IMG/VR virus record: IMGVR_UViG_3300007511_000059
Coordinates: 1-37,085 of that record
DNA length: 37,085 bases
Strand: one strand, 5' to 3'
Source of the DNA: a virus
Below the pieces are notes generated by a model that was not told where the DNA came from, searched no databases, and saw only the letters and a program-made list of their open reading frames with translations. Both the position numbers and the translations under genes were made by a program. Positions 7,403 through 14,111 of the stretch are shown here, in pieces. Within the stretch, counting starts at the first letter, position 1; each line of letters opens with the position of its first letter.

Positions 7403-7813
7403 TTAGTTTCCCTCATGGAATATGCCTTGGTTTATCTTAGATCTCTTTAAGGACATATGGCTTCTGGCTAGTTCATATCTGGCCTTAGCTGCCTCGTACA
7501 ATGCCCTGCACTTGATTTGATTCTTCCTTGCTTCTGCTCTAGCTTTATAAATTTCCTTGACATAATCTTGATATACGATTGTTGTTCTTGCTTTACGTTC
7601 TAATTCTGATTCAGATAATTTGGTTTTATTTTGTAATGCTATATTAGTTTTTAAATCAGCTAACTTATTCTCTCTTAGTTCTTTCGTAAGATCTTTTAAT
7701 TGTTCCCAATCACATTCAGCATTAGCCCAGTTAGTTCCTGCTATTCGTATATCTTGAATGATTTGTTCTATTTTAGAATCACCAGTAGCGTTACCATTCG
7801 TAACAGTATTCAT
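7403..7813 (-). CDS. Helical hypothetical early protein (136 aa) beginning with the shared TVTNGNATGDS peptide
   Basis: After a short N-terminus the protein is predominantly charged helix (WEQLKDLTKELRENKLADLK and more), with many Lys, Arg and Glu and a Tyr-rich C-terminal helix. Comparable helical proteins occur in phage early regions near recombination or SSB genes, but I cannot name the family. Residues 3-13 (TVTNGNATGDS) are encoded by a 33-base stretch identical to one in the scaffold gene. Its start overlaps the upstream gene's end (7791-7813) and its end overlaps the alternative HNH start, so translation is probably coupled. Confidence 0.8.
   Translation of the reverse strand: MNTVTNGNATGDSKIEQIIQDIRIAGTNWANAECDWEQLKDLTKELRENKLADLKTNIALQNKTKLSESELERKARTTIVYQDYVKEIYKARAEARKNQIKCRALYEAAKARYELARSHMSLKRSKINQGIFHEGN
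7775..7807 (-). repeat. 33-bp exact repeat, copy 1 (reverse complement of 20306-20338)
   Basis: These 33 bases on the minus strand are identical to 20306-20338 on the plus strand, in the same reading frame, and encode TVTNGNATGDS in both proteins. Identity ends abruptly at both edges. The two host proteins otherwise look unrelated. Confidence 0.95.
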
Positions 7814-8048
7814 GAGTTATATTATTATTATAAGTAAGTTTAACATCTATTATTTCATCCATTTTAAGTATTCGGTTTTTCATTAGTTTTAATAATTTCT
7901 TTGTAGGTTTTTTTGAAGTTGTTATTGTAAATTGTTTTTCATAGGCAATATTGGCTGTTTCTGGTAAAAGATCGCAGCCTTTTATAAAGTTATTTATTTT
8001 ACAATTTGTTGTTAAACAATTTGCTATTATTTTATATGTTTTATTCAT
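7791..8048 (-). CDS. Hypothetical early protein (85 aa)
   Basis: A small Lys/Ile/Asn-rich protein with an N-terminal half containing three cysteines (NCLTTNC and GCDLL) and a C-terminal half of alternating strand and helix character (ILKMDEIIDVKLTY). It overlaps the downstream gene by 23 nt and starts 3 nt after the upstream gene, consistent with one operon. I do not recognise a family. Confidence 0.65.
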   Translation of the reverse strand: MNKTYKIIANCLTTNCKINNFIKGCDLLPETANIAYEKQFTITTSKKPTKKLLKLMKNRILKMDEIIDVKLTYNNNITHEYCYEW

Positions 8049-8050
8049 GA

Positions 8051-8251
8051 TTAATTATATAATGTTATAAATTGTTTATAAGCTAGATCGATTAAAGCTT
8101 TGTGTTCTTCTAAACATTTCTTAGTAAACCTAGAGTTTTCCCTTCTTTGATTATCTATTGCTGATTTGAGTATATCTAATTCTATCTTTAAATGTTTAGC
8201 GTAGAACTTCTGTTTATCCTGAATTTCTGTTTTTGTTAATAAAGTTTTCAA
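8051..8251 (-). CDS. Hypothetical helical early protein (66 aa), TTG start
   Basis: The frame starts with TTG AAA ACT at 8251. That start is supported by the conserved block TTATTTCTTAAT ending 9 nt before it, the same block that precedes several ATGAAA starts here. The protein is almost all helix, rich in Lys, Glu and Leu (KHLKIELDILKSAI), with no membrane segment or motif. Function is unknown. Confidence 0.6.
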   Translation of the reverse strand: MKTLLTKTEIQDKQKFYAKHLKIELDILKSAIDNQRRENSRFTKKCLEEHKALIDLAYKQFITLYN

Positions 8252-8261
8252 ATTATTTTTA

Positions 8262-8661
8262 TTAAGAAATAAATTGTTTAATTTTACGATTTATGTTAGT
8301 GGCAAAATCATGACAAGGCCGACACAATTCTATAAAAGAAAATGGTAAGCTATGATCAGGGTGATGGCACTGCGTTGGCGATGTGTTGCAACACTCACAT
8401 ATATTTTTCTTTTTTATTTTGTTTAATTTAATAGCATTTCCTAATTTATATTTTGCTTTATATTTTTTTGGATTATTTTTTACATATCTCTCATTTAATT
8501 TTTTTCTTTTTATTGAAGAATTATATTTTTTTAAAATTCTTTTTCTTATATTTTTTCCATTTTCAGTTTTATAATATTCTTTTTTTTGTTTGATAGCAAG
8601 CTGAACACTTATTTAAAGCATGTATTTTTTTATCTTGTTTACATATTATACATTTAGTCAT
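8262..8661 (-). pseudogene. Zinc-binding HNH-like phage protein, frame broken in a run of eight A
   Basis: From ATG at 8661 the frame gives MTKCIICKQDKKIHALNKCSACYQ, a CxxC...CxxC zinc knuckle, and stops after 31 codons. One base later in phase the frame runs on without a stop to 8262 through a Lys/Tyr-rich helix, then NICECCNTSPTQCHHPDHSLP and LCRPCHDF, a Cys/His set like HNH or zinc-ribbon proteins. Both halves together make the known layout of a small phage zinc protein: N-terminal knuckle, basic helix, C-terminal CxxC/HH/CxxC. The break lies in the A8 run at 8578-8585. It may be a real mutation, a +1 frameshift site or a homopolymer sequencing error. Confidence 0.7.
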
Positions 8662-8809
8662 GTTTTATTAAATTAGTTTTTATTCTTTCTTTGCCACATT
8701 TATAGCAGTGACAATTAGTAATAATAATTTCGTGAGTGCCTAAATCATAATCACGAGTGAATGAATCTTTCCAATCATGTAGCCCTAGTTTGCAGAATAT
8801 ATTTTTCAT
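8654..8809 (-). CDS. Small zinc-ribbon protein resembling DUF1660 prophage proteins (51 aa)
   Basis: The ATG at 8809 gives MKNIFCKLGLHDWKDS and then NCHCYKCGKERI. The pattern CKLGLHDW plus a C-terminal CxCxxCG pair is the layout of the small DUF1660 prophage family. It overlaps the start of the zinc-binding pseudogene by 8 nt and follows the SSB-like gene by 18 nt. Function in the family is unknown. Confidence 0.7.
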   Translation of the reverse strand: MKNIFCKLGLHDWKDSFTRDYDLGTHEIIITNCHCYKCGKERIKTNLIKHD

Positions 8810-8827
8810 TTTAATTTAAGTTAATAA

Positions 8828-9361
8828 TTAAAAGGGGAGATCAGTGTCAGGTGTAGGAGGTTCAGGAAGTTTTTCTTCTTCACCTATTAACCATGGTTTC
8901 ATTACTTTATATAAATCTTTAGTTAGTTGTTTAACTACTAAAGGATCTTTTGTAGTTCCTGCTAATAAAGTACAAGTATTATTGAAACACATTCCCCTAA
9001 GTATTCGTTCTTGTGTATCAATAGGTGCTGGCTTAGGTGTTGGTGTTTTATATTTTGGTGTTGATATGTTCTGTGGTTGAGTTTGTATATCTCCTTGTGG
9101 TAAGTATTGATACCCTGGCCCTTTAGCTCCCTTAAACTTCTTAATAAAGAATGTAGCTGGTGCTTGTGTGATACCAAGTTTATCAAGTTGTGCTTTCATA
9201 TTAGAACTCATAGTCCACATCTTAGTTTGTCCGTTAACATTAACTTCAGCGTCCCATTGGTCACCGAATTGTCCTTGTACGGGTGTTGGATTGTATTTAA
9301 CTAGATCTATTTGTGTTGGTGTATCGTATTGTAGATCTGATACTTTGAAATAAACTGACAT
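8828..9361 (-). CDS. Single-stranded DNA-binding protein-like (177 aa)
   Basis: The last residues, PPTPDTDLPF, match the acidic tip by which bacterial SSB proteins recruit replication and repair partners (usual form DDDIPF). Residues 1-90 are compatible with an OB fold (VQGQFGDQWDAEVNV, TMSSNMKAQLDKLG, FFIKKFKG). A Pro/Gln/Thr linker (about 92-112) follows, then a helix. The start follows TTAAT by the usual 14 nt. It would coat single-stranded DNA made by the phage primase-helicase. The fold assignment is weaker than the tail motif. Confidence 0.78.
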   Translation of the reverse strand: MSVYFKVSDLQYDTPTQIDLVKYNPTPVQGQFGDQWDAEVNVNGQTKMWTMSSNMKAQLDKLGITQAPATFFIKKFKGAKGPGYQYLPQGDIQTQPQNISTPKYKTPTPKPAPIDTQERILRGMCFNNTCTLLAGTTKDPLVVKQLTKDLYKVMKPWLIGEEEKLPEPPTPDTDLPF

Positions 9362-9384
9362 GATAATTTAATTAAGTGATAAAT

Positions 9385-9741
9385 TTATTCTCTTATTAAA
9401 ACATATTTGTATCCTTTGTCGTTTTTTTGCTTTGTTAATCCTTCAGTAACTTCACCTTTTTTATTTATTTTAATAACTTTATTAGCTTCTTGTTTTATAA
9501 CTTTGCTGTTAGTTATTATATCTTTTGTATATACAGGATATTTATCAGGTAAGATTATTTCTCCTGTATCACGCCACTCTATTAATCCATTACCGTCATT
9601 ATAGGTTAATACTGATTTTGAAGTTGGGGCTGGTGGTATACCAGTTTTTTCTATGATTTTTTCAAGTAAGTTTTTTAAATCTTTTGATTCTTTTTCAAGT
9701 TCTAAAATAATTTTTTTATGTTTTGATTTTAATATAAACAT
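9385..9741 (-). CDS. Hypothetical protein with N-terminal coiled coil (118 aa)
   Basis: Residues 1-33 are a Lys/Glu/Leu coiled coil (KKIILELEKESKDLKNLLEK). The rest reads as beta-rich segments (VLTYNDGNGLIEWRDTGEII, KVIKINKKGEVTEG) and ends KYVLIRE. No catalytic motif is visible. It lies upstream of the SSB-like gene in the leftward operon with 23 nt between. Function is unknown. Confidence 0.65.
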   Translation of the reverse strand: MFILKSKHKKIILELEKESKDLKNLLEKIIEKTGIPPAPTSKSVLTYNDGNGLIEWRDTGEIILPDKYPVYTKDIITNSKVIKQEANKVIKINKKGEVTEGLTKQKNDKGYKYVLIRE

Positions 9742-9759
9742 AATAATATAAGGGTTAAA

Positions 9760-9969
9760 TTATAAATCGATACCTCTACATAATTCATCTATATAATCTA
9801 TCTCAGCACTCCATCTAGCTTCATCTGAATAACAAGCTGTATGGTCAGGTGCTTCTTCTTCGATCTCTTTCATATCATCAGGACTATAAATAGGTTTAAC
9901 TATTTTATCCTGTGCTTGAATTATGTTTTCAAGCAATTTAAATTGTTTGTTGAATTTGTTTGGTTTCAT
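9760..9969 (-). CDS. Hypothetical acidic protein (69 aa)
   Basis: A small protein with a basic helical N-terminus and a very acidic C-terminal half (DDMKEIEEEAPDH, SAEIDYIDELCRGIDL). The start follows TTATTTCTTAAT plus 9 nt, the conserved leader block. Acidic small early phage proteins are sometimes DNA mimics or host-enzyme inhibitors, but nothing specific supports that here. Confidence 0.6.
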   Translation of the reverse strand: MKPNKFNKQFKLLENIIQAQDKIVKPIYSPDDMKEIEEEAPDHTACYSDEARWSAEIDYIDELCRGIDL

Positions 9970-10000
9970 GGTAATAAAATTAAGAAATAAGAAATATATA

Positions 10001-10192
10001 TTAAGGTTGTATTAGTTCATCTATCTTATCATCAAGATAATTTTCTAACATTCTATTATAGTGTGGATTAATTCTACCTGTACGTTTAATCCTATACATA
10101 GAATCTTGAGGGATATCTAGGTCTTTAGCCATACGATACCAGCTAATTTCTAAAGCTTCTTTTTTTTCCAGAATGGATTTGTGGATTTGCAT
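10001..10192 (-). CDS. Small helix-turn-helix DNA-binding protein, Cro/CI-like (63 aa)
   Basis: Residues 13-40 (EALEISWYRMAKDLDIPQ then DSMYRIKRTG) have the layout of a Cro/C1-type helix-turn-helix: WYRMAKDLDI as the first helix and the following helix as the recognition helix. It would be a small dimeric regulator. It lies about 0.9 kb downstream of the divergent control region, which holds at least four promoters, so it is the best candidate for the early regulator of that switch. No dimerisation or cleavage domain is present. Confidence 0.65.
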   Translation of the reverse strand: MQIHKSILEKKEALEISWYRMAKDLDIPQDSMYRIKRTGRINPHYNRMLENYLDDKIDELIQP

Positions 10193-10213
10193 ATTATTTT
10201 TATTAATAAAATA

Positions 10214-10711
10214 TTATAATTTAATTGAATTAATATTATTTAATATTAATTTATAATTATTAGCTTCTTCAACTAAAAAATATTCTCTTTCATTTATTAA
10301 TTTATTAGATATTTGCAAAAGTTTTTTTAATGGAATTTGGTCTACAGGAATAATTTTTTCTTGTATTATTTCTCCTTTCCATAAAGAATATATTCTCTTG
10401 TTTTTTAAATTGGGTGTATTTAATTCTTTATAACTAATTAGTTCTTTAATATATAATGTTTTTTGAATAAGGTTACTTGATGCTAGATTATTTTGAATAT
10501 AATCATAATTATTATAATATAAATATTGTATTTCTTGCATTAATGGTCTTCCTTCTTTATCAGAAGGAACCATCATTATTGCTTTAGTGTTACTATATAA
10601 ATCAAATATTACAGGGATTTGATTATCTTTAATAAAATTATCATTAATAAAATAATCTATTAAAGCATCTCTTTTTATATTTTTTGTTATAATATCGCAA
10701 TAAGTATCCAT
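10214..10711 (-). CDS. Hypothetical early protein (165 aa)
   Basis: A soluble protein rich in Ile, Asn, Lys and Tyr with mixed strand and helix character. Visible segments are IPVIFDLYSNTKAIMMVPSD, a helical Tyr/Asn-rich middle, and EYFLVEEANNYKLILNNI at the end. No catalytic signature or membrane segment is recognised. The start lies after an A/T-rich run with no Shine-Dalgarno sequence, and the gene is packed between the helix-turn-helix gene and a coiled-coil gene. Confidence 0.6.
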   Translation of the reverse strand: MDTYCDIITKNIKRDALIDYFINDNFIKDNQIPVIFDLYSNTKAIMMVPSDKEGRPLMQEIQYLYYNNYDYIQNNLASSNLIQKTLYIKELISYKELNTPNLKNKRIYSLWKGEIIQEKIIPVDQIPLKKLLQISNKLINEREYFLVEEANNYKLILNNINSIKL

Positions 10712-10728
10712 TTTTTTTTATTAATAAA

Positions 10729-10926
10729 TTAAAATATCTCGATTTCTTTTAAAATAATTTTTAATTGTTTTTCCAATAAAGAAACATTTTTTTTAGATAA
10801 AACAATTTCTTCTAAAAGATCTTTTACTTTTACCTTAATCTCTTTTTCTTTTTCTAGTCTTAATTCTTTTTTTGCTGAATTAAGGATTTTTTTTGAAAGA
10901 TTGATTTTTTCTTTTAATTTTTTCAT
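10729..10926 (-). CDS. Small coiled-coil protein (65 aa)
   Basis: The whole protein is one charged helix of Lys, Glu, Leu and Ile with heptad spacing (EIVLSKKNVSLLEKQLKIIL). The start follows TTAACTTAAGTGCT, the 14-nt leader. It is one of the first genes of the leftward operon. Function is unknown; such proteins often bind a host factor. Confidence 0.55.
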   Translation of the reverse strand: MKKLKEKINLSKKILNSAKKELRLEKEKEIKVKVKDLLEEIVLSKKNVSLLEKQLKIILKEIEIF

Positions 10927-11002
10927 AGCACTTAAGTTAAATAATAAATTAAAAAAATATATAAAATTAAATTATTAAGAATTAGCCCACTCTAAATTTT
11001 CT

Positions 11003-11083
11003 TTATATATTGGAAGTAATACCTGCTTCTTTTGAACTTATCTTTGTAATCTTTGAACCAAATTTTGACGTGTAAGCTTTCAT
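11003..11083 (-). CDS. Possible first leftward ORF (26 codons)
   Basis: ATGAAAG at 11083 is preceded by ATATTTCTTAAT plus 9 nt, the leader block shared with several genes, and lies about 30 nt after the leftward promoter at 11120-11148. The frame gives only 26 residues (MKAYTSKFGSKITKISSKEA and six more). Other frames downstream also look protein-like (one ends LPIYKENLEWANS), so the gene may be broken by a frameshift. Low confidence. Confidence 0.3.
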   Translation of the reverse strand: MKAYTSKFGSKITKISSKEAGITSNI

Positions 11084-11119
11084 GATTAAAAAATTAAGAA
11101 ATATTTATTGTCTAACTCC

Positions 11120-11148
11120 AGCATAGCAAACCAAAACATACTTGTCAA
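11120..11148 (-). promoter_or_regulatory. Leftward early promoter
   Basis: On the minus strand TTGACA (11148-11143), a 17-nt spacer and TATGCT (11125-11120) with an extended -10 TGC just before it. Transcription should start near 11113 and run into the leftward operon. Confidence 0.7.
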
Positions 11149-11167
11149 TAGTAAATTAAACTTTTTG

Positions 11168-11195
11168 TTGACATGAATATTAATTAATATATAAT
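11168..11195 (+). promoter_or_regulatory. Rightward promoter for a short RNA
   Basis: TTGACA (11168-11173), a 16-nt spacer and TATAAT (11190-11195): a consensus sigma70-type promoter. The transcript would begin near 11202, immediately before a hairpin, and meet a terminator about 75 nt on. Confidence 0.7.
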
Positions 11196-11201
11196 AAGAT
11201 T

Positions 11202-11281
11202 GCACCAAGTATTATTAAGTTAATGCTTGGCGTTATAATACCATAGAAAATAGCCCGTAGAAATGCGGGCTGTTTTGTTAT
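11202..11281 (+). ncRNA. Candidate small RNA, about 80 nt, with intrinsic terminator
   Basis: Downstream of the consensus promoter the RNA would fold into CCAAGTATTA/TAATGCTTGG (11205-11214/11221-11230, with one U-G pair that favours the plus strand). It ends in AGCCCG/CGGGCT (11252-11257/11266-11271) followed by GTTTTGTT, a standard intrinsic terminator. No significant ORF is inside. It could be a regulatory or attenuated leader RNA of the control region. The fold was read by eye. Confidence 0.55.
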
Positions 11282-11284
11282 ATT

Positions 11285-11323
11285 AGCAAAAACCCCATGA
11301 ACACACGGCCTGGGGTGATTGCT
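11285..11323. promoter_or_regulatory. Strong hairpin in the divergent control region
   Basis: AGCAA (11285-11289) and ACCCCA (11292-11297) pair with TGGGGT (11311-11316) and TTGCT (11319-11323), leaving a symmetric AA/GA internal loop. The block that follows, ATTTCTTAAC plus CC before ATGAAAA at 11342, copies the gene-leader element but opens only an 8-codon ORF. On the minus strand the hairpin lies in the leader of transcripts from the 11390 promoter. Its role is not known. Confidence 0.5.
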
Positions 11324-11361
11324 ATTTCTTAACGGTGTCCCATGAAAAAAACACCATTTAT

Positions 11362-11390
11362 AATATAAAGCTTGTTAAAAGATCTGTCAA
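11362..11390 (-). promoter_or_regulatory. Second leftward promoter
   Basis: On the minus strand TTGACA (11390-11385), a 17-nt spacer and TATATT (11367-11362). Its transcript would cross the hairpins at 11323-11205 before reaching the leftward genes. Confidence 0.6.
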
Positions 11391-11408
11391 GAAAAAAGTA
11401 TTTAGGTA

Positions 11409-11437
11409 TTGACTTTTATATTTTGGTATGATATAGT
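11409..11437 (+). promoter_or_regulatory. Rightward promoter of the replication operon
   Basis: TTGACT (11409-11414), a 17-nt spacer and TATAGT (11432-11437) preceded by TGA as an extended -10. Transcription would start near 11444, giving a leader of about 130 nt before the replication initiator gene. This promoter is almost back to back with the leftward one at 11362-11390. Confidence 0.7.
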
Positions 11438-11459
11438 GGAGATACAAAAATATTTTAAT

Positions 11460-11555
11460 CGTCACACAATGAATTTTTCATTATCACCAATGAGCGGCAA
11501 TCAACAACTTTCAGAAAACTGTGACGGTTTTTATTTTTGTGCGTTGATTGTCGCT
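11460..11555 (+). promoter_or_regulatory. Interleaved terminator-like stems (attenuator or pseudoknot) ahead of the replication genes
   Basis: Stem I pairs CGTCACA (11460-11466) with TGTGACG (11520-11526), followed by GTTTTTATTTTT. Stem II pairs AGCGGCAATCAAC (11493-11505) with GTTGATTGTCGCT (11543-11555), 13 pairs including one G-U, followed by TTTTTG. The arms alternate (I, II, I, II), so the stems form a pseudoknot or compete, and each is followed by a T-run like an intrinsic terminator. A 32-codon ORF covers the same bases. Confidence 0.6.
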
Positions 11556-11567
11556 TTTTGTAATTAA
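11469..11567 (+). CDS. Candidate leader peptide (32 aa) covering the attenuator
   Basis: ATG at 11469 opens MNFSLSPMSGNQQLSENCDG and then a hydrophobic, Cys-rich end (FYFCALIVAFCN), stopping 6 nt before the initiator gene's ATG. It is preceded by TTAAT with 14 nt to the ATG, the usual start element here. A ribosome moving through it would open the stems and could relieve termination, and could also re-initiate on the next gene. It may also be only a chance ORF. Confidence 0.4.
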   Translation: MNFSLSPMSGNQQLSENCDGFYFCALIVAFCN

Positions 11568-11573
11568 TTAATT

Positions 11574-12308
11574 ATGGATAACGGATGGATAAAACTTCAC
11601 AGAGATCTTTTAGATAATGCTATAATTGAAAAACCTGAATATGCATGGCTTTGGTGTGTTTTACTTTTAAAAGCTAATCATAAAACAAAAACATTTATAT
11701 GGAATAATAATAAAACTGAATGCAAAGAAGGACAACTGTTGACAAGTAGGAAAAAACTTGCTGAAATAACATGTTTTTCAGAGAGTAAAATTGAAAGAAT
11801 TTTAAAATACCTCGAAATCGAACAGCAAATCGAACAACAAACAACCACTAAATATCGGCTTATAACAATAATTAATTGGGAAAAATACCAAGGCAACGGA
11901 CAGCAAAACGGACAACAAGTGAACAACAAACGAACAACAAACGGACACAAACAAGAATGTAAAGAATTAAAGAATAAAGAAAAAATATATAAAAAAGAAA
12001 AAGCTTTGGAAAAGAAAAGCTTTGGTGAGTTTGTATTGTTAACAGGTGATCAATATCAAAAGCTAATAACTAAGTTTGGTAAAAAATTGATAGATGAATA
12101 TATTGATAAGCTTAATTTGTATATAGGAACTAAGGGAAGAAAATATAAAAGTCATTATCATGTAATTCAAAGCTGGTTAAAAAAAGAAGAGGTAGATTTT
12201 TATAAAGAAATAAAATCTTTAGGAGCAATTAGTTTTTCAGAAAAACATGCTGATAAGTTTGCTAATGAAGAGGAATGTGATAAATTTATAAATAAATTTC
12301 TTAATTAA
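11574..12308 (+). CDS. DnaD-type replication initiator / replisome organiser (244 aa)
   Basis: The N-terminus (GWIKLHRDLLDNAIIEKPEY, then WLWCVLLLKAN and EGQLLTSRKKLAE) is the winged-helix start typical of phage replication initiators with a DnaD-like architecture, ending ITIINWEKYQ near residue 103. A Gln/Asn-rich linker follows (about 104-125), then a basic segment and a helical C-terminal half with YHVIQSWLKKEE that resembles the DnaD helicase-loading tail. It would bind the phage origin and load the helicase encoded next. It is the first gene of the rightward operon, and the 592-residue primase-helicase begins 5 nt later. An origin may lie in or near the gene; I cannot point to iterons. 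Confidence 0.82.
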   Translation: MDNGWIKLHRDLLDNAIIEKPEYAWLWCVLLLKANHKTKTFIWNNNKTECKEGQLLTSRKKLAEITCFSESKIERILKYLEIEQQIEQQTTTKYRLITIINWEKYQGNGQQNGQQVNNKRTTNGHKQECKELKNKEKIYKKEKALEKKSFGEFVLLTGDQYQKLITKFGKKLIDEYIDKLNLYIGTKGRKYKSHYHVIQSWLKKEEVDFYKEIKSLGAISFSEKHADKFANEEECDKFINKFLN

Positions 12309-12313
12309 TAATC

Positions 12314-14092
12314 ATGACTAAAAAATTTTTACAACATTTCGTTAGTCCAATCTTTCAAACATTCAAGGATAATCAAAAAGCTAATGGTTATGCAAAGGTG
12401 TTTGATGTAAAAGATGAAGCTGAATTTGAGAAACTAAATAAAGCTGGATGTGGAATATATTTTACACCGAATGGATTTAAAGGAGGAAGAAAGATAGATA
12501 ATCTTGTTAAGCTTAATGCAGTATATGCTGATTTAGATTTAGCAAAAGAAGGCAATGGTTCTGTAACAATTGAAGAGAAAAAACCTTTAGTTAAAGCTTT
12601 AAGGGATAAGTTTGATCCTAATTTTATTATTGATACAAAAAATGGTATTCAACCTATATGGCTTATTGATGAAGATAAAATAGATAAAGAAGTTCAAGAT
12701 AAATATCGTAATGTGATTAATGGTATAATTGAATGGAGTAAAACAAAAGGAGCTATGGGAGATAAGGTAAAAGATGTTACAAGGGTTTTGAGATTGCCTG
12801 GATATTATCATATGAAGAATAAACCGTATCTTTGTAAAGTTTTTACTGCTCATGATAGAAAAGTTAAGCTTGATGATTTGAAAGAAAAGTTCCCGTATGA
12901 AGAAGATAGAATAGAAATAAAGTATAATAATAATTTTAAGAGAGGGCTTGTTTTACATGAGATTGATATGATAAATTTTCAGGAATTAGTTGTTAGAGCT
13001 TTTGCTAATGTAGGGAGAACAGCTAGTTTTGATAAACAAAATAGATTAATACTTGATGGTAGATTAACTGGTACTTTTCAAGGAAAGAATGGTGATAGAA
13101 ATTATTTAGCTAGTACAAGTCATGAACCGTTTAATGGTAATAGAATAACAGTTGTTGCAGATATTCTTGGATGTACGAACAAAGAAGCTTTTTCATGGAT
13201 TAAAGAAGAGTATGGATTGAAAGAAGATAAGTTAAAAACAAAGAAGCTTGTTAAAGAAATTAAAGAAGTAAAACCTAAAGCTTTAGATAATTATTATACA
13301 TGGGGAACCGATGAGCTTACTTGGAATTTTGCACCGATAAAACGTGATACATATACTGTTTTGGTTGGAGAAACAGGTGATGGTAAAACAACTTTTAGTT
13401 ATGATATGGCGATAAAGAATGCAGCTAGAGGACATAAAGTGTTGTATATTAGTTTAGAGATGAACACTCAGGAGATATATGAGAATATAGCAAGAAGTTA
13501 TTCTAAGATAACAATCAAGGAAGAAGTAACAAAAAAAATACCTGAAAGTAAAAAAGAATTATATAATAAAAAAATGGAAGAATTAAATAATATAAAAAAT
13601 TTAAAAACAAAGGGGATTAGGGGAAATGTTGAGATTAATTGGGATTATGTGAAAACAATCCTTGATGAAGAAAAGGAATTAGATTTAGTTTTTATAGATA
13701 ATCTTGATTTGATTATTGGAAATGATGGAGAGAAAGATTATGATAGGCAGAGAAGAATAAGTAGAGAGATATTAGCTTATACAGCACAAAGGCAAGTGCC
13801 AATATTTTTATTACATCATTACAAAAAGAGAGGTAAAAGTGGTGACTTAAGAACACTTGATGATATTAGTGGATCAGCAAAAATAACACATGATGCACAT
13901 AGAATTGTTATGTTGTTTAGAAAAAAATTAGAAGAAGCAAGTATGAAAGATAAAGCAAGTTTAAAGCTTTTTTTGATGAAGGCTAGAGGATACAATCAGT
14001 GTATTAAAACAATTTATTTTGATAAAGGAAGTTTTTATGATGAGTTTGTTGAAAGAAAAAAGAATGAGGATTTTTGGTGGAATATAAAATAA
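12314..14092 (+). CDS. Bifunctional primase-helicase: AEP-type primase plus DnaB-family (SF4) helicase (592 aa)
   Basis: The N-terminal 200 residues carry VYADLDLAKEG with Asp73-x-Asp75, the metal-binding pair of archaeo-eukaryotic-type primases, and DVTRVLRLPGYYHMKN (154-169), usual in this superfamily. Residues 325-590 form a RecA-like helicase domain: Walker A GETGDGKT (352-359), LYISLEM (377-383), Walker B DLVFIDNLDL (457-466), and LLHHYKKRG (499-507) with the following DDISGSAKI. It would unwind DNA at the fork and make primers. The genome has no DNA polymerase gene, so host polymerase is needed. It starts 5 nt after the initiator gene. Confidence 0.92.
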   Translation: MTKKFLQHFVSPIFQTFKDNQKANGYAKVFDVKDEAEFEKLNKAGCGIYFTPNGFKGGRKIDNLVKLNAVYADLDLAKEGNGSVTIEEKKPLVKALRDKFDPNFIIDTKNGIQPIWLIDEDKIDKEVQDKYRNVINGIIEWSKTKGAMGDKVKDVTRVLRLPGYYHMKNKPYLCKVFTAHDRKVKLDDLKEKFPYEEDRIEIKYNNNFKRGLVLHEIDMINFQELVVRAFANVGRTASFDKQNRLILDGRLTGTFQGKNGDRNYLASTSHEPFNGNRITVVADILGCTNKEAFSWIKEEYGLKEDKLKTKKLVKEIKEVKPKALDNYYTWGTDELTWNFAPIKRDTYTVLVGETGDGKTTFSYDMAIKNAARGHKVLYISLEMNTQEIYENIARSYSKITIKEEVTKKIPESKKELYNKKMEELNNIKNLKTKGIRGNVEINWDYVKTILDEEKELDLVFIDNLDLIIGNDGEKDYDRQRRISREILAYTAQRQVPIFLLHHYKKRGKSGDLRTLDDISGSAKITHDAHRIVMLFRKKLEEASMKDKASLKLFLMKARGYNQCIKTIYFDKGSFYDEFVERKKNEDFWWNIK

Positions 14093-14111
14093 TATTATTT
14101 AATTTTTTAAT

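Noticed and set aside
8383-8574. Phe/Leu-rich plus-strand ORF resembling a membrane protein
   Set aside because: It is the antisense of the Lys/Asn-rich part of the broken zinc-binding gene (8262-8661).
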